From NCBI GenBank assembly GCA_902826685.1, contig CADEFT010000007.1:62001-126000 (forward strand): a stretch of DNA of 64,000 nucleotides, given 5' to 3'. Source of the stretch: an uncultured Acidobacteriota bacterium (GTDB taxonomy: Bacteria; Acidobacteriota; Terriglobia; Bryobacterales; Bryobacteraceae). The position numbers were made by a program, and so were the translations under genes. The notes beneath the pieces are model-generated. The model was given only the letters and a program-made list of their open reading frames with translations. It was not told the origin of the DNA and made no database searches. Shown here piece after piece: positions 25,489 to 33,315 of the stretch (its first letter is position 1; each line of letters opens with the position of its first letter).

Positions 25489-26433
25489 TCAGTTCTTCTT
25501 CAGATCGGGAAACAGCAGTTGTTTGAACTCGGGTTTGGCCAGGTCTTCTTTGTGCACCAGGACGGCGCTGAGATCGACGCGTTTGGGCGGCGTCTTCCCG
25601 TTGAGTTTGTCCACCAGCGTGCGCACCGCCTCATAGCCGATCTTGTAGGAATCCTGCACGATCATCGAATCGATGGCACCCTCGCGCAGATCGTCGAGCA
25701 TGGTGTCGCTGTTATCGAATGCCACCAGGCGCACCTTGCCCATCAGTCCACGGCCCTTGATGGCGAGCGCGGCGCCCACCGAACTCGGCTCGGTGGAAGC
25801 GAAGATGCCTTTCAGGTTCGTTTGCGCGGTGAGGAAGTTTTCGGCCGCGGCCCGTGCCTTGGCACGGTCGGATTGGCCGAACTGTTCGGCGGCGATCTTG
25901 ATTTTTGGAAACTCCCTGGCGATAGTCTCGCGGAAACCGCGCTCGCGATCCATCGACGACCGGCTTCCCGGCATGTGCATCAGCAGCGCCACGTCGCCTT
26001 CGCCGCCCACCAGTTTCGCCAGTTCGCGCGCCGCGATCACGCCGCCTTCCACATTGTTGGTGGCGAGGAACGTCATGTAGTTCTCGCCCGCCAGCCCCGA
26101 ATCGAACACGGTAACCGGAATGCCGGCGGCCATGGCGCGATCCACCGGCTGCACCAGGGCTTTCTCTTCGGCCGCGGCGACGGCGATGGCGTCCACGCGC
26201 CGGGCCACCATCGAATCCACGATCTGGATCTGCCGTGTGTATTCGGTTTCCGCCGTAGGCCCGTTCCACAGCACATCGACATCGAACTCGCGCCCCGCCG
26301 CCAGCGCGCCCGCCTGCACGGTCAACCAGAACACATGCGACGTCGCTTTGGGAACCACGGCGATCTGTTTTTTCTTGGGGCCGCTCTGGCAGGCCGACAA
26401 CAGCACCAGGGAGGCCGCGAGGCTAAGCCGCAC
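25489..26433 (-). CDS. ABC-type sugar-binding lipoprotein (RbsB-like)
   Basis: A 314-residue periplasmic binding protein of the ribose/LacI type. The GTG start at 26433 is preceded by GGAGG and gives a clean lipoprotein signal (VRLSLAASLVLLSACQSG), with the lipidated Cys near residue 16. Longer readings add an implausible Arg/Trp-rich extension. The mature part has the paired Rossmann-like lobes (VDAIAVAAAEEKALVQPVDR, FASTEPSSVGAALAI). No permease or ATPase gene is adjacent, so it either uses a distant transporter or acts as a sensor. The gene overlaps the upstream SDR by 11 bases. Confidence 0.87.
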   Translation of the reverse strand: MRLSLAASLVLLSACQSGPKKKQIAVVPKATSHVFWLTVQAGALAAGREFDVDVLWNGPTAETEYTRQIQIVDSMVARRVDAIAVAAAEEKALVQPVDRAMAAGIPVTVFDSGLAGENYMTFLATNNVEGGVIAARELAKLVGGEGDVALLMHMPGSRSSMDRERGFRETIAREFPKIKIAAEQFGQSDRAKARAAAENFLTAQTNLKGIFASTEPSSVGAALAIKGRGLMGKVRLVAFDNSDTMLDDLREGAIDSMIVQDSYKIGYEAVRTLVDKLNGKTPPKRVDLSAVLVHKEDLAKPEFKQLLFPDLKKN

Positions 26434-27181
26434 ACCAGCCTCCGTCGATGAGGATGTCGGTACCGGTGATGAAGCCCGCATCGGGCGAACACAGATAGAG
26501 CGCCAGTTGGCCCACCTCTTCCACTTTGCCCCAGCGCCCCAAAGGAATCTTCGAAACAAACTGCGCGTTCAATTCCGCGTTCTGCATCAGCGGAGCGTTC
26601 ATCTCCGTGCCGAACGGACCGGGCGAAATGCCGTTGACGGTTATGGCGTCGGGCGCCAGTTCGAGCGCCAGCGCGCGCGTGACACCAAGCAGCGCCGTTT
26701 TGCTGGCCGAGTAGGCCGTCCGCTCGGGCAGCGAGACATGGCTCATGATCGACGTCATATTCAGAATGCGCCCATAGCCTTTGCCGCGCATGTGAGGCAC
26801 AAAGGAGCGGCACATCAGGAAGACGCTGGTGAGATTGCTATCGAGCACCCGCGACCATTCCTCGAGCGTAAAGTCGGTGATCTTCTTGCGAATGTTGATG
26901 CCGGCGTTGTTGATCAGAATGTTGCACTCGCCGTATTGCGCGACGATCTGCTTCTCCGCCTCGCGCACCTGCGCCTCGCTGGTAACGTCGGCCAGGAACA
27001 CCGAGGCTTCGGCGTTCAAGGCGCGGGCGGCGGCGGCCGTCTCTTCGAGCTTGGCGGCGTCGCGCGCCACCAGGGCCAGCTTCGCTCCGGCACCGGCGAG
27101 CGAGAGCGCCATGGCCCGGCCCAATCCGCGACTGGCGCCGGTGATGACGGCGACCCTGCCTTCCAAAATACGTTCGCTCAT
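26423..27181 (-). CDS. SDR-family oxidoreductase
   Basis: A 252-residue classical short-chain dehydrogenase with TGASRGLGRA, NNAG, NMTSI (catalytic Ser), YSASK and a C-terminal DGGWCAA. VARDAAK after the second strand suggests NADP(H) preference. Its length and the GILINIRK-type segment resemble gluconate 5-dehydrogenase or 3-oxoacyl-ACP reductase. It lies between the PH-domain gene (4-base overlap) and the sugar-binding lipoprotein gene, so a role in sugar-acid metabolism is an inference from neighbours. Confidence 0.9.
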   Translation of the reverse strand: MSERILEGRVAVITGASRGLGRAMALSLAGAGAKLALVARDAAKLEETAAAARALNAEASVFLADVTSEAQVREAEKQIVAQYGECNILINNAGINIRKKITDFTLEEWSRVLDSNLTSVFLMCRSFVPHMRGKGYGRILNMTSIMSHVSLPERTAYSASKTALLGVTRALALELAPDAITVNGISPGPFGTEMNAPLMQNAELNAQFVSKIPLGRWGKVEEVGQLALYLCSPDAGFITGTDILIDGGWCAA

Positions 27182-27621
27182 TTGCTCCTGTTTCCTACCC
27201 GGTCGAGAATCTTTTCCGCCACCGCGCGCGGCTCGCTCACATCCTGCATGGTGAGACTGCCGGCATCGCCCGCGGTGACAACGGTGATATCGCCGACGCC
27301 CATGATCCGCTGGCCCAGCGATTGGCTCACGGTGATGTCCTGCACTTTGGTCAGCGGCACGCTGCGGGACGTTTTCGACGCCATACCGGAGTCCATTTTC
27401 AGACGGTCGCCGATGAGTTCAAGCGTGGTGAAGCGGATCTTCAGATGCCTGCCAACGGCGGAGACGATGAGAATCGCCGGCACGATCAGCCCCCCCAGCA
27501 GCGCCGGCTTCTTCAGCGTGTGCCAGTAATAAAGGACGGCACCAATCAGCACGAGGGCGAGAGCGTACCGCGCCTTGATCAGCGTGGTGCTGGGATGCAC
27601 TTTCATGTCCGCGTTGGGCAT
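27178..27621 (-). CDS. PH domain (bPH2/YdbS-like) membrane protein
   Basis: A 147-residue protein with two N-terminal membrane segments (about residues 14-55) and a bacterial PH-like domain (about 57-147; LELIGDRLKMDSGMASKTSRS, then LTKVQDITVSQSLGQRIMGVG and ITVVTAGDAGSLTM). This is the DUF304 pattern. The function of the family is not well defined. It is the first gene of the long minus-strand run and is divergent from a secreted-protein gene. Confidence 0.85.
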   Translation of the reverse strand: MPNADMKVHPSTTLIKARYALALVLIGAVLYYWHTLKKPALLGGLIVPAILIVSAVGRHLKIRFTTLELIGDRLKMDSGMASKTSRSVPLTKVQDITVSQSLGQRIMGVGDITVVTAGDAGSLTMQDVSEPRAVAEKILDRVGNRSK

Positions 27622-27694
27622 AGTAGGCGAAAACCCTTAGTGTACCCGACCGGGGCCGGTGTCGTACCCTGGGAAAAGAACAGGAGGTTTCCGT

Positions 27695-28795
27695 TTGAAC
27701 CCCAAAGTAATTGTATGTTTGGCGCTGGGTTCGGCCACGTTGCTGGCCGATTTCAGCTACACCACCACCAGCCGCGTGACCGGCGGCGCCGCCGCCGCGA
27801 TGTCGCGCATGATGGGTGGACTCTCCAAGAGCGCCCGCCAGGTCACCGAGGGCACGACCCAGACCGTCGCGATTCAAGGCAACCGCAAGGTGACCTATGA
27901 CGACAAGCACGCCAGCATCATCGATCTGGACAAGGAGGCGTTCATCGAGATCAATTTCGAGAAGCGCACCTATAGCAGCGTGACCTTCGCCGAGATGCGC
28001 GAGGCGATCAAGCGCGGCATGGAAAAGGCCAAGGAAAAGATGGAATCGAAGCCCGACACCAGCGGCGTCGAAGCGGATTTCAAAGTGGAGGTCAAACAGA
28101 CGGGCCAGGCCAAGACCATCAACGGCATTCCCACCAAGGAAATGGTGATGCTGATCCAGTTCATCGGAAAGGACACCAAGACCAATCAATCCGGCGCCAT
28201 GGATGTATTGAATTCCATCTGGGTGGGAGAGCCCAGCGCGGTGCCCGGCCACAAGCAGGAAGAAGAGTTCAATAAGAAGATGGCGTTGAAGATGGCGGGA
28301 GCTTTCTTCGGCTCAGGCGCCAATCCGCAGGCCGCGATGGCCGGCATGAATCCCAAGATGATGGAAGCCATGCGCAAGGCGGGCGAGGAAGCGAGCAAGC
28401 TGCAAGGCGTCCAGGTGATGCATATTTCCAAGATGGGAGCGAACCTGGATCCGGCCACCGCTTCGCAGATCAGCAATCCCAACGACACGCCGCAAGGGCC
28501 CACGGCCGGGCAGGTGGCGGGCGACGCCGCGGCCGGAGCCGCCGAGCGGGAGGCTCTGGGCAGGCTCGGCCGGTTGGGTGGATTCGGCGGTTTTGGCGGG
28601 CGCCGCAAGAAGAACAAGGACGCGGAAGAACCCAAGGCTCCGGCCGAAGCTTCAACCGGTACGGCTCAGCAGGCGGGCCTTCTGATGGAGATGGTCATCG
28701 AGATGAACAACTTCAGCACCGCCCCGATCGATGCCAGCCGCTTCGAAGTTCCGGCCGGGTTCAAACAGGTGGACCGGCCCGGCATGCGGAATTAG
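27695..28795 (+). CDS. Secreted protein of unknown function (DUF4412-like)
   Basis: A 366-residue protein. The TTG start at 27695 has a perfect AGGAGG (27682-27687) seven bases upstream and gives a standard Sec signal peptide (LNPKVIVCLALGSATLLA). The mature part has an N-terminal beta-rich domain with the DLDKEAFIEINFEKRTYSSVTF pattern seen in DUF4412-type proteins, a Met/Lys-rich helical middle and a Gly-rich stretch (LGRLGGFGGFGGRRKKN, about residues 288-304). No enzyme motif is visible. It is probably exported. Confidence 0.75.
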   Translation: MNPKVIVCLALGSATLLADFSYTTTSRVTGGAAAAMSRMMGGLSKSARQVTEGTTQTVAIQGNRKVTYDDKHASIIDLDKEAFIEINFEKRTYSSVTFAEMREAIKRGMEKAKEKMESKPDTSGVEADFKVEVKQTGQAKTINGIPTKEMVMLIQFIGKDTKTNQSGAMDVLNSIWVGEPSAVPGHKQEEEFNKKMALKMAGAFFGSGANPQAAMAGMNPKMMEAMRKAGEEASKLQGVQVMHISKMGANLDPATASQISNPNDTPQGPTAGQVAGDAAAGAAEREALGRLGRLGGFGGFGGRRKKNKDAEEPKAPAEASTGTAQQAGLLMEMVIEMNNFSTAPIDASRFEVPAGFKQVDRPGMRN

Positions 28796-28806
28796 CTTCC
28801 GCCTGC

Positions 28807-29424
28807 TTACCTCGCCAGTTTTTTGGCGATCTCGGCCACGTGCCTGCCCTGGGAACGGGCGATCGCAAGCTCGTTCTCACTGGGCTGGCGCGATCCATCG
28901 CCGCCCGTAATGGTGCTGGCGCCATAGGGGCTGCCACCGCTGATTTCCGTGATCGTCGTCTGCCGGCTCTCCGAGTACGGCATGCCCACCACGATCATGC
29001 CCTGGTGCAACAGCGTGGTGTGGAAACTCAAGATCGTCGATTCCTGTCCGCCATGCTGCGTCGCGGTGGAGGTGAAGACGCTGCCCACCTTGCCGATCAG
29101 CGCGCCCTTGGCCCACAGGCCGCCGGTCTGATCGAGAAAATTGCGCATCTGGGCGCACATGTTTCCAAATCGCGTCGGTGTGCCGAAGATAATGGCGTCG
29201 GCTTCGGGCAGCTTGGCGGTTTCGGCCAAAGGCACATGCGCGAACGCGGCGCGGGCCGCCTTGGCGCCGGTACGCTCGAGTGCGGCATCGGGCACCAGTT
29301 CCGGCACCTGCAAAAGGCTCACCTCCACGCCTTCCACCGAGCGGGCTCCTTCGGCCACCGCTTCGGCCATCTTGTAGACGTGTCCGTACATGCTGTAGAA
29401 AATCACTTGAACTTTGACTGCCAC
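28807..29424 (-). CDS. wrbA: NAD(P)H:quinone oxidoreductase (WrbA flavoprotein)
   Basis: A 205-residue flavodoxin-like protein with the WrbA signature: [20 protein letters not shown] (FMN phosphate loop), [25 protein letters not shown] and the TATQHGGQE segment. It reduces quinones by two electrons, protecting against redox cycling. The start is a GTG at 29424 with AAGGAG seven bases upstream. It ends tail-to-tail with the secreted-protein gene. Confidence 0.95.
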   Translation of the reverse strand: MAVKVQVIFYSMYGHVYKMAEAVAEGARSVEGVEVSLLQVPELVPDAALERTGAKAARAAFAHVPLAETAKLPEADAIIFGTPTRFGNMCAQMRNFLDQTGGLWAKGALIGKVGSVFTSTATQHGGQESTILSFHTTLLHQGMIVVGMPYSESRQTTITEISGGSPYGASTITGGDGSRQPSENELAIARSQGRHVAEIAKKLAR

Positions 29425-29442
29425 GCGATACTCCTTTTTCGA

Positions 29443-30430
29443 TCACCGGTGAAAGAGGGCGAGTTGCCCGCCGGTGTGCCAGAACAGAATCCGCGCATCG
29501 TCGCGGAAACGTCCCTTCCCGATCTGGTCTAACATCCCCGCCATCGCTTTGGCGGTGTACACGGGGTCGAGCACCAGTCCTTCCGTCCGTGCGGCCAACT
29601 CAAAGGCCGCCCGCCCTTCCGGACTCTCGATGCCATATCCTGGCCCGGTGTAGGCGTCCAGCACTTCCACACTGGTCTCGAACTCGACGCCCAGCTTTTC
29701 CCCAACACCGAGTAGGATGCGGCTCACGGTCGATTGGATGCTCGCCGAGTCGTCATCGGGGCTGATTCCGATCAGTTTCGTTTCCGGCAGGAATAGCTGG
29801 AGACCCGCGGCGAGTCCGGCCTGCGTCCCACCGGAGGAAGAACAGACGAAGATCGCGTCGAATTGAAATTCGGTTTGAGCCGCCAGTTCCGGCACCGCCG
29901 AAACGAAGCCCATCGCCCCCAGCGGGACGGAAGCACCCAGAGGAATGATATGCGGCGTGCGGCCTTCGCCCTGCAGGCGCGCGGCGAGTTGCTCCATCAT
30001 CGGAGCGCGTTCGGAACCCCTTGTCAACGCGGGTGACCCTCGCTCCCACCCATTCATCGATGGCGAGGCTCGCCGGAATGCCGTCCACGACCGCCGGCGG
30101 ATTGAGCACCAGGTGGCATTCGAGGCCCAGTTTGGCGGCCAGCATCGCCGTCGCCCGGCAGTGATTCGATTTCTCGCCGCCGCAGGTGACAACGCAATCG
30201 GCCCCATTCGAAAGCGCGGCCGAGAGCAGATATTCGAGCTTGCGAACTTTGTTGCCGCCGAAGCCCGCCCCGGTGTAATCGTCGCGCTTGACGTAGAGCC
30301 TGGGACCGCCGCCAAGGGCCGTACGCAACCGCGACAGCTTCTCGACCGGGGTTGGATAGTGCCCAAGCGCCAATCGTGGAATCTGTTCGAAGCGGTCAAT
30401 GGCCTTGGCGCGGTCCATCGGATGAATCAT
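29443..30430 (-). pseudogene. ACC deaminase/D-cysteine desulfhydrase-family gene, frameshifted
   Basis: Two overlapping frames together make one complete PLP-dependent beta-fold enzyme of about 329 residues. The 5' part (30430 to about 30020) gives RLALGHYPTPVEKL, the Lys-PLP motif GGNKVRKLEYL and GGEKSNHCRATA. The 3' part (about 30016 to 29443) gives SERAPMMEQL, CSSSGGTQAGLAAGLQ and VYTAKAMAGM. The switch falls at a run of four C (30017-30020; GGGG in the coding strand), where one base too many breaks the frame. All conserved parts are intact otherwise, so this is a fresh mutation, a slippage site or a sequencing error. Substrates in the family are ACC or D-cysteine. Confidence 0.85.
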
Positions 30431-30440
30431 GGTGGCAGGC

Positions 30441-30477
30441 TTGACAAATGGCTCTCGCGTTTCATAGGGTAGCCTAT
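30441..30477 (+). promoter_or_regulatory. Promoter and small dyad upstream of the lactate permease
   Basis: TTGACA (30441-30446) is followed after 18 bases by TAGGGT (30465-30470). The dyad ATAGG-GTAG-CCTAT (30464-30477) overlaps the -10 box, where a bound repressor would block transcription. The -10 match is weak. Confidence 0.4.
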
Positions 30478-30488
30478 CGGCCTCTGTT

Positions 30489-32108
30489 ATGTGGCAACAA
30501 AATTACACTCCGCTTGCCGGCAGCCTCGCGCTATCCGCCTTCGTCGCCGCGATCCCGATTTTTGTGCTGTTGTTCCTGCTGGGCGTTTTGCGTAAGCCAG
30601 CCTGGATGTCCGGTCTGGCGGGCCTGGCCGCCGCCATCCTGGTAGCCATCGGCGGCTACGGGATGCCAGCCGGTCTGGCCGCCAGCGCGGTGGGCTACGG
30701 CGCCACGTTCGGCATGTTTCCCATCGGCTGGATCGTGTATTGGGCCATCGTGCTCTACCGCATCGCCGTCGAAACGGGCAAGTTCGAAATCATCAAGGAC
30801 TCGGTGGGCGGATTGACCGACGACCGCCGCCTTCAGGCGCTGCTGATCGCCTTCGCCTTCGGTGCGTTCATCGAAGGCGCCGCCGGATTCGGAACTCCGG
30901 TGGCCGTCGCGGCAGCCATGCTCACGGGCCTCGGCTTCTCCCCGTTCTATGCCGCCGGTATCTGCCTGCTGGCCAATACGGCGCCGGTGGCTTTCGGCTC
31001 GATCGGTATTCCGCTGATCACGTTGAACGGCATCACCGGACTGCCGCTGCTCGATTTGAGCGCCAACGTCGGCCGCATCTGCGCACCGCTTTCGGCCTTC
31101 GTGCCGGCCTACCTGGTGCTGGTGATGGGCGGCTGGCGCGCGCTCAGCGGTGTGATGCCCGCCGCGCTTGCCTGCGGCTTCGGTTTCGCCATCGCGCAGT
31201 TTTACGTTTCCAACTACCTCGGACCGCAGCTCACCGATATCGTCAGTTCCTTGACTGCCATCATCCTGATGGTGCTGCTGATCCGGTTCTGGAAACCCAC
31301 CAACCACTTCGAGCTGGAAGGCGCTACGAAAGGCGCGCCGCCGAAGAAGCATCCCTTCGGCGAAGTGATCCTGGCCTGGTCGCCCTATCTGCTGCTGGTG
31401 TTCTTCGTGTTGGTGTGGGGTGAGAACAAGGCCGCCATCGACAAAGTGGCGTCGATCAGCTTCTCCTGGCCCGGCCTGCACAACCTGATCGAACGGATTC
31501 CGCCGACCGTTACCAAGGCCGCGCCCTATGCGGCGCCCTTCTCGTTCAACTACCTTTCGGCCTCGGGCACGGCCTGTCTTCTCGCTTCCATCGTTTCCTG
31601 CTTCATCCTCAAGATTTCCCCCGCCCGCTATTTCAGCATTCTGGGCAAGGCGTTCAACCAACTCTTCCTCTCGCTGGTGACCATCGGCGCGGTGCTCGGT
31701 CTTGCCTATCTGATGAATTACTGCGGGGCCACGGCGACGCTCGGCCTGGCGTTCGCCGCGACCGGCTCGGCTTTCCCGTTCTTCAGCGCGATGCTCGGCT
31801 GGCTGGGCGTGTTCCTCACCGGCTCCGATACTTCCGCCAACGCGCTGTTCGGCAATCTGCAGGTGGTGACGGCGAATCAGCTTGGGTTGAACCCCATCCT
31901 GATGGCGGCTTCCAATTCGAGCGGCGGCGTCATGGGCAAAATGATCAGCCTGCAGAGCATCGCAGTGGCCGCCGCCGCCACCGGTATGCCGTCGAGCGAC
32001 GAAGCGAAATTGTTCCGCTTCACGCTGCGGCACAGCATCTTCCTCGCCTCCTGCATCGGCGTGATCGTGCTGATTTATGCCTACGTCGTGCCTGGTTGGG
32101 TGCGATAA
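30489..32108 (+). CDS. lctP: L-lactate permease
   Basis: A 539-residue membrane protein of the LctP/LldP/GlcA family with about 13 membrane helices. Characteristic segments include FGAFIEGAAGFGTPVAVAAA, LLANTAPVAFGSIGIPL and GVFLTGSDTSANALFGNLQ. It imports L-lactate, D-lactate or glycolate with protons. No lactate dehydrogenase of the LldD or LutABC type is adjacent. The 3' end carries the promoter of the tRNA gene that follows. Confidence 0.94.
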   Translation: MWQQNYTPLAGSLALSAFVAAIPIFVLLFLLGVLRKPAWMSGLAGLAAAILVAIGGYGMPAGLAASAVGYGATFGMFPIGWIVYWAIVLYRIAVETGKFEIIKDSVGGLTDDRRLQALLIAFAFGAFIEGAAGFGTPVAVAAAMLTGLGFSPFYAAGICLLANTAPVAFGSIGIPLITLNGITGLPLLDLSANVGRICAPLSAFVPAYLVLVMGGWRALSGVMPAALACGFGFAIAQFYVSNYLGPQLTDIVSSLTAIILMVLLIRFWKPTNHFELEGATKGAPPKKHPFGEVILAWSPYLLLVFFVLVWGENKAAIDKVASISFSWPGLHNLIERIPPTVTKAAPYAAPFSFNYLSASGTACLLASIVSCFILKISPARYFSILGKAFNQLFLSLVTIGAVLGLAYLMNYCGATATLGLAFAATGSAFPFFSAMLGWLGVFLTGSDTSANALFGNLQVVTANQLGLNPILMAASNSSGGVMGKMISLQSIAVAAAATGMPSSDEAKLFRFTLRHSIFLASCIGVIVLIYAYVVPGWVR

Positions 32109-32117
32109 AAACAGCCG

Positions 32118-32126
32118 TGTTATAAT
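32118..32126 (+). promoter_or_regulatory. Extended -10 promoter of tRNA-Gln
   Basis: TGTTATAAT is a consensus extended -10 element (TGnTATAAT). A partial -35 (TTGGGT, 32096-32101) lies 19 bases upstream, inside the end of the permease gene. The tRNA starts 26 bases downstream. Confidence 0.6.
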
Positions 32127-32151
32127 CACGATTGGCTGCCCCCCCCAATGC

Positions 32152-32225
32152 TGGGAGGTCGTCTAATGGTAAGACTGCAGACTCTGGATCTGCGTATCGG
32201 GGTTCGAGTCCCTGCCTCCCAGCCA
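32152..32225 (+). tRNA. tRNA-Gln (anticodon CTG)
   Basis: A 74-base cloverleaf. The acceptor TGGGAGG pairs with CCTCCCA, the D stem is GTCT/AGAC, the anticodon stem GCAGA/TCTGC encloses loop CTCTGGA with anticodon CTG, and the T arm is CGGGG-TTCGAGT-CCCTG. The discriminator is G and the CCA end is encoded (32223-32225). It decodes CAG. Confidence 0.95.
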
Positions 32226-32234
32226 ACCGCCGCT

Positions 32235-32549
32235 TCAGGCTGATAGCTTCATCAGACAAAGCCCGCAAACGATGAGCGCGGCCGCCAGGACGCGGATGAG
32301 TGTCATCGGCTCAGAAAAGGGGATGATTCCAGTGGCGAAGGCGCCCAGCGCTCCAATGCCGGTCCATATCGTATACGCAGTACCCAGCGGGAGCGTCCTC
32401 ATCGAAATCGAAAGAAGAACAAAGCTTGCCAGCATCGCAACAATGGTGATGGCTGACGGCACTCCGCGCGTGAAGCCGTAAGAAAGCTTCATGGTGTAGG
32501 CCCAAACGATTTCCAGCAGACCGGCGGCGATCAGAAAAATCCAGGACAT
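32235..32549 (-). CDS. gdx: SMR-family exporter, Gdx/SugE type (guanidinium exporter-like)
   Basis: A 104-residue protein with four membrane helices. The glutamate essential for proton-coupled export is in the first helix (AAGLLEIVWAYTMKLSYGFTR). The WAYxMKxSxGFTR, LPLGTAYTIWTGIGALGAF and GIIPFSEP motifs match the SugE/Gdx branch rather than EmrE. Characterised Gdx proteins export guanidinium. The start ATG follows AAGGAGG. The 93 bases upstream contain an ACGG-loop hairpin that may be part of a guanidine-II riboswitch. It converges on tRNA-Gln. Confidence 0.88.
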   Translation of the reverse strand: MSWIFLIAAGLLEIVWAYTMKLSYGFTRGVPSAITIVAMLASFVLLSISMRTLPLGTAYTIWTGIGALGAFATGIIPFSEPMTLIRVLAAALIVCGLCLMKLSA

Positions 32550-32564
32550 AACAGCCCTCCTTCA

Positions 32565-32600
32565 AAGGATCGGGCCGTCCCGGATTGCCGTCCCCTAATG
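32565..32600 (-). promoter_or_regulatory. Possible guanidine-II (mini-ykkC) riboswitch, incomplete match
   Basis: In the leader of the Gdx gene, CGGG-ACGG-CCCG (32571-32582, read on the minus strand) forms a tetraloop hairpin with the ACGR loop that binds guanidine in this class, and it lies just ahead of the AAGGAGG ribosome-binding site. A second ACGG occurs upstream in GGGGACGGC (32587-32595), but its stem pairs poorly. A true guanidine-II RNA has two good ACGR hairpins, so the call is tentative. Confidence 0.35.
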
Positions 32601-32642
32601 AGAGTGAAGGGCGTGGCCTTCAGTTGACGAACTTTAAGTATC

Positions 32643-33221
32643 TCACGCCGCCTGGCCAACCGCCACCGCCGCCGCCCCGCCATCCAACTGCAGCCGTAGC
32701 GCCCGCCGCATGCGCATCAATCGCACGCGAACGGTGACCGGCTTCATGCCCGTTTGCTCGGCGATCTCCTCCGCCGTGTAGCCTTCCAGGTAATAGCGGG
32801 AAAGCAGCGTGCTCTGCGCGCTATCGCAGCGGTCCAAGATCCCGCCCGCGTCGAGTTCATAGTTCGGACAGGAGCCCGCCGCCGAGGCTTCGGTCAGTTC
32901 CTCCATCCGCTGATCCACTCGAATGCGATTTCGCAGCATGTTCTTGGCGATGCTATTCACCCAGGCGCTTACCATTCCAGGCTGCCGCAACTGAGTGCGG
33001 CATTCCCATCCTTTGGCCCAGGCGCATTGCGCCATCTCTTCGGCCAGATCCGGCCGCGCTCCGAGGGACAGCAGGAATCGCACCGTCATGGGATAACTGC
33101 GCTGGTAGACTTGCCCGAACTGGCGCTGGTTGAGCGTATTTTCCTGTTGGATCGTTGGCTGCACGCTGTCGCCTGTTGCATGTCGCGTGCCAACCCTCTT
33201 AACTGTTGAAAACACCCGCAT
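32643..33221 (-). CDS. ECF-like RNA polymerase sigma factor
   Basis: A sigma70-family protein of about 192 residues. Region 2 contains QVYQRSYPMTVRFLLSLG, RPDLAEEMAQCAWAKGWE and VSAWVNSIAKNMLRNRIR. Region 4 contains LSRYYLEGYTAEEIAEQTG and KPVTVRVRLMRMRRALR. The start is uncertain: the ATG at 33221 is used, while in-frame ATGs at 33257 and 33317 are also possible and none has a clear ribosome-binding site. No anti-sigma gene is adjacent. It lies upstream of the Gdx gene on the same strand. Confidence 0.85.
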   Translation of the reverse strand: MRVFSTVKRVGTRHATGDSVQPTIQQENTLNQRQFGQVYQRSYPMTVRFLLSLGARPDLAEEMAQCAWAKGWECRTQLRQPGMVSAWVNSIAKNMLRNRIRVDQRMEELTEASAAGSCPNYELDAGGILDRCDSAQSTLLSRYYLEGYTAEEIAEQTGMKPVTVRVRLMRMRRALRLQLDGGAAAVAVGQAA

Positions 33222-33315
33222 CTGGCGCCCGGCTTCGAAGTGGCCGTGTAGTTTCATCTGACGTACCGGAAGTTTTCTCTCGGAATGGGGCGCCACCTGA
33301 TATCGTGGACCTTTC

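Noticed and set aside
32550-32642. Guanidine-I (ykkC) or guanidine-III riboswitch
   Set aside because: The conserved motifs of these classes could not be found in the leader. Only ACGR-type hairpins, typical of guanidine-II, are visible.
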